In this document: positions 33,936 through 42,594 of the stretch, one piece after another
Layout of the letters: every line of letters starts with the position of its first letter
Numbering within the stretch: the stretch's first letter is position 1
Assembly (NCBI GenBank): GCA_012838385.1
Contig: DUPL01000121.1
Span: forward strand, 30,949-94,948
Length of the DNA: 64,000 nucleotides
Origin: Clostridiaceae bacterium
GTDB lineage: Bacteria; Bacillota; Clostridia; UBA1212; DUPL01
Direction of reading: 5' to 3'
Notes under the pieces: model-generated
Database searches by the model: none
Seen by the model: the letters and a program-made list of their open reading frames with translations, nothing else
What the model was told of the DNA's origin: nothing
Translations under genes and position numbers: made by a program

Positions 33936-34811
33936 TTAGTCAAGGTCTTCCTCTAAATCCTGTAAACCAATTTTGAAATTATCCACATCGCAAACATCCG
34001 CATCCCTGATAACCTTGATTTCAGAAACCGAATATGTAGTGAGCTCGGTTTCGTTTTCCTTGTCCAGCCTTACCTGAACATTCTCCTTTAGAAGATTGGA
34101 AGAAACAACAACTCCATTACCGTCAGGAGTTTCCACCACCGCCCCTACCCCGGGCACTACGGACAACGCTTGTTCGTAAGCATCCTGCTCGTAATTCAGG
34201 CAGCACATGAGTCTACCGCAAGTGCCCGAAATTTTGTTTGGACTCAGGGAAAGTCCCTGCTCCTTTGCCATTCTTATGGACACCGGCTGAAACTCACCAA
34301 GGCAAGAAGTGCAGCACAAAACTCTTCCGCACACTCCAAGGCCTCCAATGGTCTTGGCTTCGTCTCTTACTCCTACCTGCCTGAGCTCAATACGGGTTTT
34401 AAATATTGCCGCAAGATCCTTTACAAGCTCTCTGAAATCTATTCGTCCATCTGCAGTGAAATAAAAGAGAAGCTTGTTATTGTCAAAGGTATACTCGCAG
34501 TCTATCAGCTTCATTGCAAGCCCGTGCTCGTTAATCTTGTCAAGGCAGATGCCGTGTGCTCTTTTTGCCTTCTCAATATTCTTAAGATGTGTTTCATGGT
34601 CTTCTTCCGTAGCTACACGGACCACATCCTTCAGCGGAGGAACGATCTCCTCATCATCCACCATTCTGTGTGGAATGACCACTTCCCCATACTCAAGTTC
34701 CCTGGAAGTTTCAACAATTACATATGTCCCTTTGTCAAACTTTTGACCTTTGGGATTAAAATAATATATCTTACCATTCGGTCTGAATCTTACTCCTACT
34801 ACCTCAATCAT
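33936..34811 (-). CDS. ricT: PSP1-domain protein RicT (YaaT)
   Basis: 291 residues. The PSP1 domain carries the family's cysteine cluster (GVCGRVLCCTSC and GTCGRLMCCLNYE). In B. subtilis RicT forms a complex with RicA and RicF that binds [4Fe-4S] clusters and FAD and helps RNase Y mature transcripts; it also affects sporulation phosphorelay. The start is ATG 34811, with AGGAGGTCATTA before it, inside the end of holB by eight bases. Neither ricA nor ricF is in the window. Confidence 0.9.
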   Translation of the reverse strand: MIEVVGVRFRPNGKIYYFNPKGQKFDKGTYVIVETSRELEYGEVVIPHRMVDDEEIVPPLKDVVRVATEEDHETHLKNIEKAKRAHGICLDKINEHGLAMKLIDCEYTFDNNKLLFYFTADGRIDFRELVKDLAAIFKTRIELRQVGVRDEAKTIGGLGVCGRVLCCTSCLGEFQPVSIRMAKEQGLSLSPNKISGTCGRLMCCLNYEQDAYEQALSVVPGVGAVVETPDGNGVVVSSNLLKENVQVRLDKENETELTTYSVSEIKVIRDADVCDVDNFKIGLQDLEEDLD

Positions 34812-35796
34812 TAATGACCTCCTGTAGTTTAACCAACATAAGTTCGCAAGACAGCTTGAAGTTGACATTTCTTCCTATGCGTTTCCACGTAGCATCAACA
34901 ACTTCAATGCACTCCTTGGCTTTATGGTAGCCTAGTTTGCGTGCAAGGCCGTAAAGCTCCTTATCGTAACCTGCATTTTGTATTTTCACATTCCGTGAAT
35001 ATCTGGACATAATCATTATGTCCCTGTATATAGACATAAAGGTATAAAATACAAAATCCCTCTTATCCTGATATCCCTCAATAACCTTCATCGCTTGCTT
35101 TCTTTCAGCGACACCGCCGCTTGTAACCTTAACAACACTATTTATGATATCCTTTCTTAACACTTCCACATCAGAATCAATAAGCGATAGAGCACGTCCG
35201 GGAATTCCGTCCGCATAAGAATATATCATGTCGTTAGATTCCACACCGTTTCTCTTAAATATTTCTCCTATCTCTTCGTCAGTATTCCTGGAAAAATCCA
35301 TTCTGCTCAATCTTGATTTAACCGTCTCCAACAAAAGGGACACATTCTGGCAAACAAGCACAAGCACTACATATTCCGGCGGTTCCTCCAATGTTTTTAA
35401 AAGAGCATTCTGCGCCTGTACAGTCATTTTCTCCGCATTATTTATCACATAAAAACTCCTCCTCCCATAAAGAGGAGCTCTTGTCATCGATTCCTGTATT
35501 TCTCGTATCGCATCTATTCCAATAGCATTTTTGCCCTCAGGCTCGGATATAATTTTGTAGTCCGGATTCGTATCGCTTCCATGCAATTTACAGCTGGTGC
35601 AAACACCGCATACTTCGCCTCTATTTGTTGTTTCTCCCATGCACATAACCAGCTGGGCAAACCTTTTTGCGATGCTTTTACGACCAATCCCTTCAGGACC
35701 AACAAACAGATAGGCATGTCCTATCCTGCCCGACTCTGCAATATCGAGCAAGGTCCTTTTCACTTTATCCTGCCCTGCTATATCTTCAAAAACCAT
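34804..35796 (-). CDS. holB: DNA polymerase III delta' subunit
   Basis: 330 residues. The AAA+ P-loop is GPEGIGRKS, a zinc site follows (the cysteines in MCMGETTNRGEVCGVCTSCK), and the segments NAEKMTVQAQNALLKTLEEPP and KSRLSRMDFSR are typical of clamp-loader subunits. It loads the sliding clamp with gamma/tau and delta. It lies between darA and ricT as in Bacillus, with yaaR missing. Confidence 0.93.
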   Translation of the reverse strand: MVFEDIAGQDKVKRTLLDIAESGRIGHAYLFVGPEGIGRKSIAKRFAQLVMCMGETTNRGEVCGVCTSCKLHGSDTNPDYKIISEPEGKNAIGIDAIREIQESMTRAPLYGRRSFYVINNAEKMTVQAQNALLKTLEEPPEYVVLVLVCQNVSLLLETVKSRLSRMDFSRNTDEEIGEIFKRNGVESNDMIYSYADGIPGRALSLIDSDVEVLRKDIINSVVKVTSGGVAERKQAMKVIEGYQDKRDFVFYTFMSIYRDIMIMSRYSRNVKIQNAGYDKELYGLARKLGYHKAKECIEVVDATWKRIGRNVNFKLSCELMLVKLQEVIND

Positions 35797-35821
35797 GATA
35801 TATCTTTAAATAATGCCTCCA

Positions 35822-36157
35822 TTAATACTTCTGAAATCTTTCAACATCAAGTACAAATACTGTCGCTCCGCCTACAGTTACTTCTACCGGGTATGACATG
35901 TATACCCCTCCTCCAATGGCGGAACTATTGGTGACTGAAGAATCTATAATCTGTTTTCGACTTCTTGATTTTGACTCAATTATCTGCAGCACCTGATCCA
36001 CGCGGGACTCGTCAACACCAACCAGCAGTGTGGTATTTCCTGACTTCAAGAATCCACCTGATGAACACATTTTGGTTACCATAAAACCATTTTTATTTAG
36101 TTCATCCATTACTCTTGGTGCATCGTCATCGTGCACAATCGCCAATACCAGTTTCAT
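35822..36157 (-). CDS. darA: Cyclic-di-AMP receptor DarA (PstA/YaaQ)
   Basis: 111 residues of the PII-like family DUF970. The start MKLVLAIVHDDDAPRVMDELNKNGF and the ending PVEVTVGGATVFVLDVERFQKY are close to B. subtilis DarA, a trimeric c-di-AMP sensor of unknown output. It lies between the decarboxylase and holB, as in Bacillus; tmk is missing. Confidence 0.95.
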   Translation of the reverse strand: MKLVLAIVHDDDAPRVMDELNKNGFMVTKMCSSGGFLKSGNTTLLVGVDESRVDQVLQIIESKSRSRKQIIDSSVTNSSAIGGGVYMSYPVEVTVGGATVFVLDVERFQKY

Positions 36158-36186
36158 AAGCTTGCCCTCCTAACATTGGATTAGCT

Positions 36187-37587
36187 CTATTTTATCACAT
36201 TTATCCTTTCAATACAATAACTCCGACATATATCGGCATGGGCATCGTTTATTCTGTCATATGGGAAAATTACCGGTATTCCGGGAGGATATGGTATAAC
36301 AAACTGACTGCTTATCCTGCCGACGGCTTCCTTAACATCAACAGTCTCATACTCAAGATTCATGTATGTTTCAAAGTTGGGAAGATTTATCTCCCTAATC
36401 TCGCCCTTGTACACCCTTATACTCTTCTCTTCAACCTCTACCTTTGACAGTTCGTCATAGACTGACACAAGAGTATCAAAAAGCCTTTCAATAACATCTT
36501 TATCATCTGCGCATGTCAATATGAAAACAACGCAGTTGTCATTGTACATCTCGCAATATACTCCCCTGTCAGCCAGCATTCTTGCAAAATGGACGCCCTT
36601 CCCTTTTACACATACAACAAGCCTTGTAATGTCCTTTTCAAAGCCACAGCCGTCAAATATTATGTAATCCTCATACTTCTCAAGACGTGAAACAAAGTCA
36701 TTGAGGCTGTCTGCAAGCTCATCAAGTCTCTCTCTGCCCATATTTTTCATATACTCTCTTGTGAAATCCAGCGTGGCCAGTATTAAAAAGCTCGGGCTTG
36801 TCGTTTCTATAACCTTTAACGCCCTGAAAACCTTATCCTTGTACTTGTTGTCTGCAATATGCAAGAACGCACCCTGATTCAATGACTGCAACGTTTTATG
36901 GGCACTCTGCACACACATGTCGCACCCCTGGCTCAATGCACTTTCAGGAATTTTCTTGTTAAAACCAAAATGACCACCGTGGGCTTCATCCACAAGAACC
37001 ACGCCTTTATTCTCATGTATGATTTCTGATATGGCTGCCAGGTCTGCACAGACTCCGTAATAGTTGGGTCTTGTCATAACAATCCCCTTTGAATCAGGAA
37101 ACATTTCATACGCTTTTCTTACATCCTCCGGTGTAATTGCCAGTGGAATCAATGTATCCTCATCCACTTTAACAGGCACAACAACCACATTGCAGCCAGT
37201 TACCATTAAAGCATTGAATACGGACATATGACAGTCAGAAGATACAAAAACCGTATCCCCCCTTCTGAAGGATGAATAAATCATCGCATGAACACCGCAG
37301 GTGGAACCATTCACCAAAAAGAAGGAAGATGCAGCACCATAGGTTGACGCTGTAAGTTCCATCGCCTTTAATATTGCACCTTTGGGGTCATGCAGACTGT
37401 CAACTCCTAATGTTTCAGTTACATCATGTTTTGCAACTTCCGCAAGATTTCTTAAAAAGGACGAGTATTCCTCTGTCAGGAAAGGATGGGAATAAGAAAA
37501 AAGCATGCCCGCTTTATGACCGGGCATGTGCATTGATATTTTCTCCTTTTTCGCATGTTGAACAAGCATGTCAACTATTGGCATCAT
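36187..37587 (-). CDS. Orn/Lys/Arg decarboxylase family PLP enzyme (YaaO-like)
   Basis: 466 residues, a short form of the group. The PLP-binding lysine is in SAHKTLQSLNQGA; substrate and cofactor motifs include HMPGHKAG and VDEAHGGHFGF. It decarboxylates a basic amino acid, with arginine to agmatine most likely, as for B. subtilis SpeA; the substrate cannot be fixed by sight. Its ATG overlaps the malic enzyme stop by four bases, so the two are coupled. Its position before darA matches yaaO of Bacillus. Confidence 0.87.
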   Translation of the reverse strand: MMPIVDMLVQHAKKEKISMHMPGHKAGMLFSYSHPFLTEEYSSFLRNLAEVAKHDVTETLGVDSLHDPKGAILKAMELTASTYGAASSFFLVNGSTCGVHAMIYSSFRRGDTVFVSSDCHMSVFNALMVTGCNVVVVPVKVDEDTLIPLAITPEDVRKAYEMFPDSKGIVMTRPNYYGVCADLAAISEIIHENKGVVLVDEAHGGHFGFNKKIPESALSQGCDMCVQSAHKTLQSLNQGAFLHIADNKYKDKVFRALKVIETTSPSFLILATLDFTREYMKNMGRERLDELADSLNDFVSRLEKYEDYIIFDGCGFEKDITRLVVCVKGKGVHFARMLADRGVYCEMYNDNCVVFILTCADDKDVIERLFDTLVSVYDELSKVEVEEKSIRVYKGEIREINLPNFETYMNLEYETVDVKEAVGRISSQFVIPYPPGIPVIFPYDRINDAHADICRSYCIERINVIK

Positions 37588-38744
37588 ATTCTTGCTACAC
37601 CTGTATCTCTTGCAGCCTGTGCTACAGCTTCCGCAACAACCCTTGCCACATCCTTGTTGAAAGGATCGGGTATTACATAATCGGGATTAAGCTCGTTTTC
37701 GTGAATCAGATCCGCCAAAGCCTTTGCTGCTGCAATTTTCATTTCATCATTTATATCGCTGGCCCTTACATCAAGCGCACCTCTGAAAATGCCCGGGAAT
37801 GCAAGGACATTGTTAATCTGATTAGGAAAATCGCTTCTGCCGGTGCCAACCACACGGGCTCCTGCATTCTTTGCATCATCAGGCAAAATCTCAGGAATGG
37901 GATTTGCAAGAGCAAATATCACAGGTTCCTCTGCCATGGACTGAACCATCTCAGGAGTAACCATGTTCGGACCCGACACACCTATAAATACATCTGCGCC
38001 CTTGATTACTTCTGCAAGAGTTCCTTTTTTCATTTGAGTGTTGGTAATGTCAGCCATCATGACCTTTTCACTGTTCAAATCTTCCCTGCCTTTGTAGATG
38101 GCGCCCTTTCTGTCACACAGGACAACATTTTTAAGCCCCATGGACATGAGAAGCTTTGTAATGGCTATACCGGCAGCTCCACTGCCATTCACAACCACTT
38201 CGACATCCTCCAGCTTCTTGTTGACGATTTTAAGGCCATTCAACATGGCAGCAAGAACAACAACAGCCGTTCCATGCTGGTCGTCATGGAATATGGGGAT
38301 ATCGCATACTTCCTTCAACCTTCTCTCTATTTCAAAACATCTTGGTGCTGAAATGTCTTCCAGATTCACGCCGCCAAAACTGCCGGACAAAAGACTGATA
38401 GTCTTGACTATCTCATCCACATCTTTTGAGCGAATACAAAGAGGAATTGCATCCACATCTCCAAATTCCTTGAAAAGAACGCATTTTCCTTCCATAACTG
38501 GCATTCCTGCTTCAGGACCAATGTCGCCAAGGCCGAGTACGGCAGTACCGTCCGTTACAACACATACAGTGTTCCATCTTCTTGTGTAAATATAGGATTT
38601 GTCAACATCCTTGCTTATTTCCTTGCAGGGCTCTGCAACTCCTGGTGTATAGGCCACAGCAAGCTCGTCTCTGTTACTTACCTGCGCCCTTACCTTTACC
38701 TCTATTTTACCTTGCCATTCTTCATGCTTTTTTAGTGCGTCCAT
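37584..38744 (-). CDS. NAD(P)-dependent malic enzyme
   Basis: 386 residues, the short bacterial form without a phosphotransacetylase domain. It shows the N-terminal AVAYTPGVAEPC, the metal-binding region around FHDDQHGTAVV, and the nucleotide-binding GSGAAGIAITKLL. It converts malate to pyruvate and CO2 with reduction of NAD(P). GGAGGGT precedes the ATG. It follows the Tad-associated gene at 38761 by 16 bases and overlaps the decarboxylase start. Confidence 0.93.
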   Translation of the reverse strand: MDALKKHEEWQGKIEVKVRAQVSNRDELAVAYTPGVAEPCKEISKDVDKSYIYTRRWNTVCVVTDGTAVLGLGDIGPEAGMPVMEGKCVLFKEFGDVDAIPLCIRSKDVDEIVKTISLLSGSFGGVNLEDISAPRCFEIERRLKEVCDIPIFHDDQHGTAVVVLAAMLNGLKIVNKKLEDVEVVVNGSGAAGIAITKLLMSMGLKNVVLCDRKGAIYKGREDLNSEKVMMADITNTQMKKGTLAEVIKGADVFIGVSGPNMVTPEMVQSMAEEPVIFALANPIPEILPDDAKNAGARVVGTGRSDFPNQINNVLAFPGIFRGALDVRASDINDEMKIAAAKALADLIHENELNPDYVIPDPFNKDVARVVAEAVAQAARDTGVARI

Positions 38745-38760
38745 AAATACCCTCCATAAA

Positions 38761-39051
38761 TTATAGTCCTAGCTTTAAAGCCATTATTTCTTTAATTTCC
38801 AAATCTATTTCCTTTTCTATTCTTGCTATATCTTTTGCAATATCTTCTATGGTTTCCTCAACCTTGATTTTTTTGAAATCTTTCGTGTGGGTCCGGGTTT
38901 GCTTGCCGGACTTTGCGTAGTTTTCATTTCTCCTTGCTCCAGAGACATTCTTCCTATTTTCGTTTATGCCCTGCTCGGTATCCTTATCCATTCTTCTTCT
39001 ATGATTGGGAGCTCTTCGATTGTTCTTACCCCTGTTAATATTCTCCGACAT
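38761..39051 (-). CDS. Small basic protein at the end of the Tad cluster
   Basis: 96 residues, not recognised. The first 60 residues are rich in Asn, Arg and Lys and probably disordered; the last 35 are a predicted amphipathic helix (EETIEDIAKDIARIEKEID). The start overlaps the preceding gene by 17 bases, with only a weak ribosome binding site, which suggests coupling. No membrane helix. Confidence 0.55.
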   Translation of the reverse strand: MSENINRGKNNRRAPNHRRRMDKDTEQGINENRKNVSGARRNENYAKSGKQTRTHTKDFKKIKVEETIEDIAKDIARIEKEIDLEIKEIMALKLGL

Positions 39052-39643
39052 CCAACTGCCTCCATTTCCTTATGGTAATAATCTCATTGTCATCATTGTT
39101 GATATATACATTAAATCTATTACACTCTTCTTTAATGTATTTTCCCTCTTCCACCAGCACGTCATAATATCTTTCAAGTGCCAAATCATCAAAAAACGAA
39201 AACTCTTCCCTTACTTTATACAACACCCTGTTCAAATACAAATTTTCAGAACAATCGTACAAAATGGGTTCGTCCCGCCTCCTGTCAAAATCCTCAATCT
39301 GATGTGGTAGCAAGGTGCATTGTATCAGGCATTCGGGTTTTCTGTAAGTACCGAGCCTGTACTCACGGATGGGAACAAGACTTGATTCATAAAGAGACAT
39401 ATTCTCCTCATCATACAGCGCTCCTTCCGCTATGTAGGAAGTATCATCAGGCGCTTTTATTTTCACGGCCTTGTAGGTATCATCATAAAACTTTGTGCTG
39501 TCGGCAGGATGCAGATACGTGAGAAGAAATCTTTTTTTGAATTCATTTACCGTTATCTCCCTCTCGAAATACTGGTTCAGTTTTATGCCGCAATCCATTA
39601 CTTCCTCAGCGCTGTCAATTTTTGTAAAATAAAACACCTTCAA
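39035..39643 (-). CDS. Uncharacterised soluble protein of the Tad cluster
   Basis: 202 residues, not assigned to a family. It has no signal peptide or membrane segment and is rich in Tyr, Asp and Glu. It starts with a TTG at 39643, ten bases after GGGAGGAG. It lies 71 bases after the last of the small membrane-anchored proteins, on the same strand, and overlaps the small basic gene that follows. A cytoplasmic accessory role in the Tad system is possible but rests only on position. Confidence 0.6.
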   Translation of the reverse strand: MKVFYFTKIDSAEEVMDCGIKLNQYFEREITVNEFKKRFLLTYLHPADSTKFYDDTYKAVKIKAPDDTSYIAEGALYDEENMSLYESSLVPIREYRLGTYRKPECLIQCTLLPHQIEDFDRRRDEPILYDCSENLYLNRVLYKVREEFSFFDDLALERYYDVLVEEGKYIKEECNRFNVYINNDDNEIITIRKWRQLDVGEY

Positions 39644-39714
39644 TGTATGACTCCTCCCATGCCGATCTCAATTAGAGATTATAGCAAAAACAAGGAGTTA
39701 TTGCAAATAAAACG

Positions 39715-40206
39715 TCAAATATTAATGCTGAAACCCGATACACTTAAAAAACTTTCTTGTTCAGATACCAGAAATACGTAAATGCCATCACCCAGCTCAT
39801 TAAAAAAAGAATCCTCCACCCCATTATATGCAATTTCTATCCTCGCTGCCTTATCGATCAGCATATTCAAGACCCGGTTTACACAAACTGACCTTTCATC
39901 ATCTTCAACATAAACAGTTTCTGATTCGCTTTCCGTCATGCCTGCAACAACGTCCTCGTAAACAAATATCATAACCTTGACATTTTGAGATGTAGGAAGA
40001 GCCTTCACACTTTCAAAGCATTTATCTCTGTCAAGCACCAGATTTCCGTCATCAAAGGAAATACAGTTAACAATCTCTCTGCCTAATAGATTCAAATTCC
40101 TTTTTTCGTCCCGCTTTAAAAATCCTTCATTAATAGTATTAATGCCCGTTAATGCAATCATCAAAAACATCCAGATTGCAACAACCCATGCAACCAGCTG
40201 ATGCAT
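39715..40206 (-). CDS. Small N-terminally anchored protein, Tad cluster (fifth of five)
   Basis: 163 residues, the longest of the five. A membrane helix begins almost at residue 1 (MHQLVAWVVAIWMFLMIAL) and there is no positively charged leader or cleavage site. The rest is a predicted external alpha/beta domain. The pattern M-x-x-[VL]-[VI]-A is shared with the four preceding proteins, though more weakly. It is separated from the preceding gene by eight bases. Best guess: a minor pilin or pseudopilin of the TadE/TadF kind. Confidence 0.62.
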   Translation of the reverse strand: MHQLVAWVVAIWMFLMIALTGINTINEGFLKRDEKRNLNLLGREIVNCISFDDGNLVLDRDKCFESVKALPTSQNVKVMIFVYEDVVAGMTESESETVYVEDDERSVCVNRVLNMLIDKAARIEIAYNGVEDSFFNELGDGIYVFLVSEQESFLSVSGFSINI

Positions 40207-40214
40207 ATTACCAC

Positions 40215-40625
40215 CTACGCAATTATCGAAACCTTAACACCTGCAGGTCTTAAGACCACTCCGGTAACCTTTTCGAAAATGGAAGGCTCCAGGCTGTACG
40301 CCACAATCGTAAGCCTGTCGCCTGGATCAAGCTTTCTATTCAATATGTCTTCAATTTTGTAATATGTATCTGTCTGACCGGCCATAACACAGACCTCCAG
40401 CTTCATTTCAACACAAAAGTCTCCCATTTTTGACAGGTCTTCGTTCAGATACGCCCAAACCTCGTCCGACAACATTCCTTTTGTGCTGACAGTTTCAGCC
40501 ACATCAAACAAAAGATCGTTGGTTCTTTCATTGACACCCGCATATATGCAAAATGATACGCCCGACAATATCAAATACACAAATACGAATATCGAAAGAA
40601 AGTTAGCAATAACCTTGCCGGCCAT
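40215..40625 (-). CDS. Small N-terminally anchored protein, Tad cluster (fourth of five)
   Basis: 136 residues: MAGKVIANFLSIFVFVYLIL forms the N-terminal anchor, then an external domain that ends in a hydrophobic strand. The KVIA motif is shared with its neighbours. The family is not recognised by sight; a TadE/F-like minor pilin is the likeliest role. A good AGGGAGGTG site precedes the ATG. Confidence 0.62.
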   Translation of the reverse strand: MAGKVIANFLSIFVFVYLILSGVSFCIYAGVNERTNDLLFDVAETVSTKGMLSDEVWAYLNEDLSKMGDFCVEMKLEVCVMAGQTDTYYKIEDILNRKLDPGDRLTIVAYSLEPSIFEKVTGVVLRPAGVKVSIIA

Positions 40626-40650
40626 CCAGACACCTCCCTAAAAAAATCGC

Positions 40651-41013
40651 CTACGCAGTTGCCTGTGATTCAATCACAAACAGTATTTCCTTCAACGAAC
40701 CGTCTTCCTTGTAGGTTTTGGTCATCCTGTACAGAGCGGTATCACTGACCTTATCAATGTCATCCATTGTCGCTTCCTGCTGGCTATCATCAAGATACAC
40801 CTTTATGCCAAGCAATGCGGCATTCTTGATATAATATTTTACAGTATTCTTTGACACCAGCGAGCTGTCATTAATCATCATGTTTAGCCTTGTCTGATCC
40901 GCACTCACAATGTCGGATGTGTCCCTAAAACCACTCATCTGTCCAATAACTGCATAACTTATCAAACCCAAAGTTAGAACAATAATAACTATGGAAGCAA
41001 TTACCTTCTCCAT
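40651..41013 (-). CDS. Small N-terminally anchored protein, Tad cluster (third of five)
   Basis: 120 residues. It begins MEKVIASIVIIVLTLGLI, a helix starting at residue 4, followed by a hydrophilic domain. The ATG at 41013 is preceded by GGGGAATATTG; the frame is open to 41043 but without a site. It is closest to the preceding gene product in its first 35 residues and in the pattern of Asp, Ser and Leu that follows. Confidence 0.65.
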   Translation of the reverse strand: MEKVIASIVIIVLTLGLISYAVIGQMSGFRDTSDIVSADQTRLNMMINDSSLVSKNTVKYYIKNAALLGIKVYLDDSQQEATMDDIDKVSDTALYRMTKTYKEDGSLKEILFVIESQATA

Positions 41014-41026
41014 CAATATTCCCCTT

Positions 41027-41437
41027 TCAATTTGATTGATCAATCATGGTTACCTGGACACGAATCACTTTTCCATCATGTCCGGTTTGCTTGTTCAACT
41101 TGAACATTGCTCTTGAAGACAGCGACTCCATGTCTTTTGCTATCACTTGCTTGAATTCATTGTTTATCACCGAGTCTGTGTTCGGTACTACAAAACACTT
41201 GATATTATTTGATTCATACACAAATTCATATTCAAGCTTGTCCATATTATCAAAATATCTTTGAACTTCCTCTTTACCGATTATGCTCCCATCTTTTACT
41301 CTTAAATTTAGTGCAGATGCGTCACTGCCTATGTGGTCTGAAATGTCCTTGTACTGACTGTTGACCTGGAACAAGCCATATCCAATCAGGCCAACAGTAA
41401 CAACCAGTAAAACACATAAAGCAATTACCTTTTCCAA
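41027..41437 (-). CDS. Small N-terminally anchored protein, Tad cluster (second of five)
   Basis: 136 residues starting from a TTG codon, six bases after GGGGGGATG. MEKVIALCVLLVVTVGLIGY forms the anchor. The external part has the pattern S-x-x-I-G-K-E-E-V-Q-R-Y that matches S-L-V-S-K-N-T-V-K-Y-Y in the next gene, so the two are paralogues. A 106-base gap before it holds no visible gene or terminator. Confidence 0.65.
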   Translation of the reverse strand: MEKVIALCVLLVVTVGLIGYGLFQVNSQYKDISDHIGSDASALNLRVKDGSIIGKEEVQRYFDNMDKLEYEFVYESNNIKCFVVPNTDSVINNEFKQVIAKDMESLSSRAMFKLNKQTGHDGKVIRVQVTMIDQSN

Positions 41438-41543
41438 TTAGTACATCCCCCCGTATGTTTTTATCAGGTTTGGGATATACTTGCCAAGGACAAAGCTTCC
41501 CCCCAACAACTTCGCCTTCAGGCAAGCATCTCCAACAACCTTT

Positions 41544-41939
41544 TCATTTCATGGATGTAAACTCAATTTCGACAATGCCGGCACTTTCATCAGAGCGCAT
41601 TATCCTTACTTCAAACACACCCTGCGGGTCTATTGGATAAGTATCAGGATCGTATGCCTCCCCCTCATAAACACAAGATCCGTTTATCATATCCCAAACC
41701 CTTATAACCGCACCTCCTTTTAATTCATAATACCGGATTGCCGCTATTACATCCGTGCCCAGACATTTTGAGCCATCCCGTAGATTGGGCAGCATCACCT
41801 CCTTTATCTTTTCACTGTAATCGGCCTTTTCAGCCATGGTATTCAGAAGGGCGCTGTTCTGCTGGTATAAAGGTATGATAAATATTAATAAAGACAAAAC
41901 CAGCGCACCTATTACCACCTCTGCCACAACCTTGTCCAT
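41544..41939 (-). CDS. Small N-terminally anchored protein, Tad cluster (first of five)
   Basis: 131 residues from ATG 41939, preceded by GGATGGTGATG; the upstream ATG at 41954 would overlap the TadC-like gene and has a poorer site. MDKVVAEVVIGALVLSLLIF is the anchor. The external part includes two cysteines and ends in beta strands. It immediately follows the tadC-like gene, where Flp pilin or TadE/F genes usually lie. Confidence 0.65.
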   Translation of the reverse strand: MDKVVAEVVIGALVLSLLIFIIPLYQQNSALLNTMAEKADYSEKIKEVMLPNLRDGSKCLGTDVIAAIRYYELKGGAVIRVWDMINGSCVYEGEAYDPDTYPIDPQGVFEVRIMRSDESAGIVEIEFTSMK

Positions 41940-41943
41940 AACA

Positions 41944-42591
41944 TCACCATCCAAAACCGCTAATTTCCAGCATCTCTATCCAAGGTGCCAGCAAATATAA
42001 TACAAGCACCGTTAAGGCAACAAACAATCCCAACACTCCAACTATATTGATTATCTCAACTTTCTTCTTTACTTTCCTTATGCTCTCCCTTTTCTCCCTA
42101 GCAAAATCATCCTTTATAGTTTTTACTGACAAATCAAAATCATAGTTGCATGCCATGTCAAGTTTTTCATAAAAAAGCTTGACTTCCAAATCCTTTGCAC
42201 TGGCCTTAAGTTCCTGGTAGAATATTTCAGTGTCAGTACTGCTTTTCTGGTGAGCTTCATATATCGCCACAAGATCCTTTTTAAAATGCTCCGACCTTGC
42301 TATCAGTGATTTCATGAGTTTTCCAAAGTCTACTGGTTTTACACTGCCGCATATAACAAACAGCTTTTTTAGAAAGTACAGCTCTTTTGCAAGTTTCGTC
42401 TTTAGATATACCTTTTTTAAAGACCTGTAGACCTCGGGCAAAAAGTAGCCAACACAGCTTGCAATAATGATTCTGTATATGTAAAGTAACTTGTTAATAC
42501 CATTATCCACCATCAAATCTGTAAAAAACATGGACAAGCCAAATATGAGACATACTCCCATACAAACAACATTCGCCTTTATACTTCTCAT
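41944..42591 (-). CDS. tadC: TadC-like inner membrane platform protein
   Basis: 215 residues. Two membrane helices lie at the N-terminus (about 8-55), a cytoplasmic helical region follows (60-185), and one or two helices close the protein (186-206). This is the truncated T2SS-F architecture seen in Tad systems, where TadB and TadC form the platform that the TadA ATPase drives. Sequence identity to named TadC is not obvious by eye; the call rests on size, topology and position directly after the TadB-like gene. Confidence 0.65.
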   Translation of the reverse strand: MRSIKANVVCMGVCLIFGLSMFFTDLMVDNGINKLLYIYRIIIASCVGYFLPEVYRSLKKVYLKTKLAKELYFLKKLFVICGSVKPVDFGKLMKSLIARSEHFKKDLVAIYEAHQKSSTDTEIFYQELKASAKDLEVKLFYEKLDMACNYDFDLSVKTIKDDFAREKRESIRKVKKKVEIINIVGVLGLFVALTVLVLYLLAPWIEMLEISGFGW

Positions 42592-42594
42592 TCT

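Noticed and set aside
37374..38351. A 325-codon open frame on the plus strand
   Set aside because: It lies antisense to malic enzyme and the decarboxylase, has no ribosome binding site and shows a Cys/His-rich composition typical of an antisense shadow.
41438..41543. Gap between two Tad small-protein genes examined for an Flp pilin
   Set aside because: No frame with a ribosome binding site and hydrophobic helix is present on either strand.
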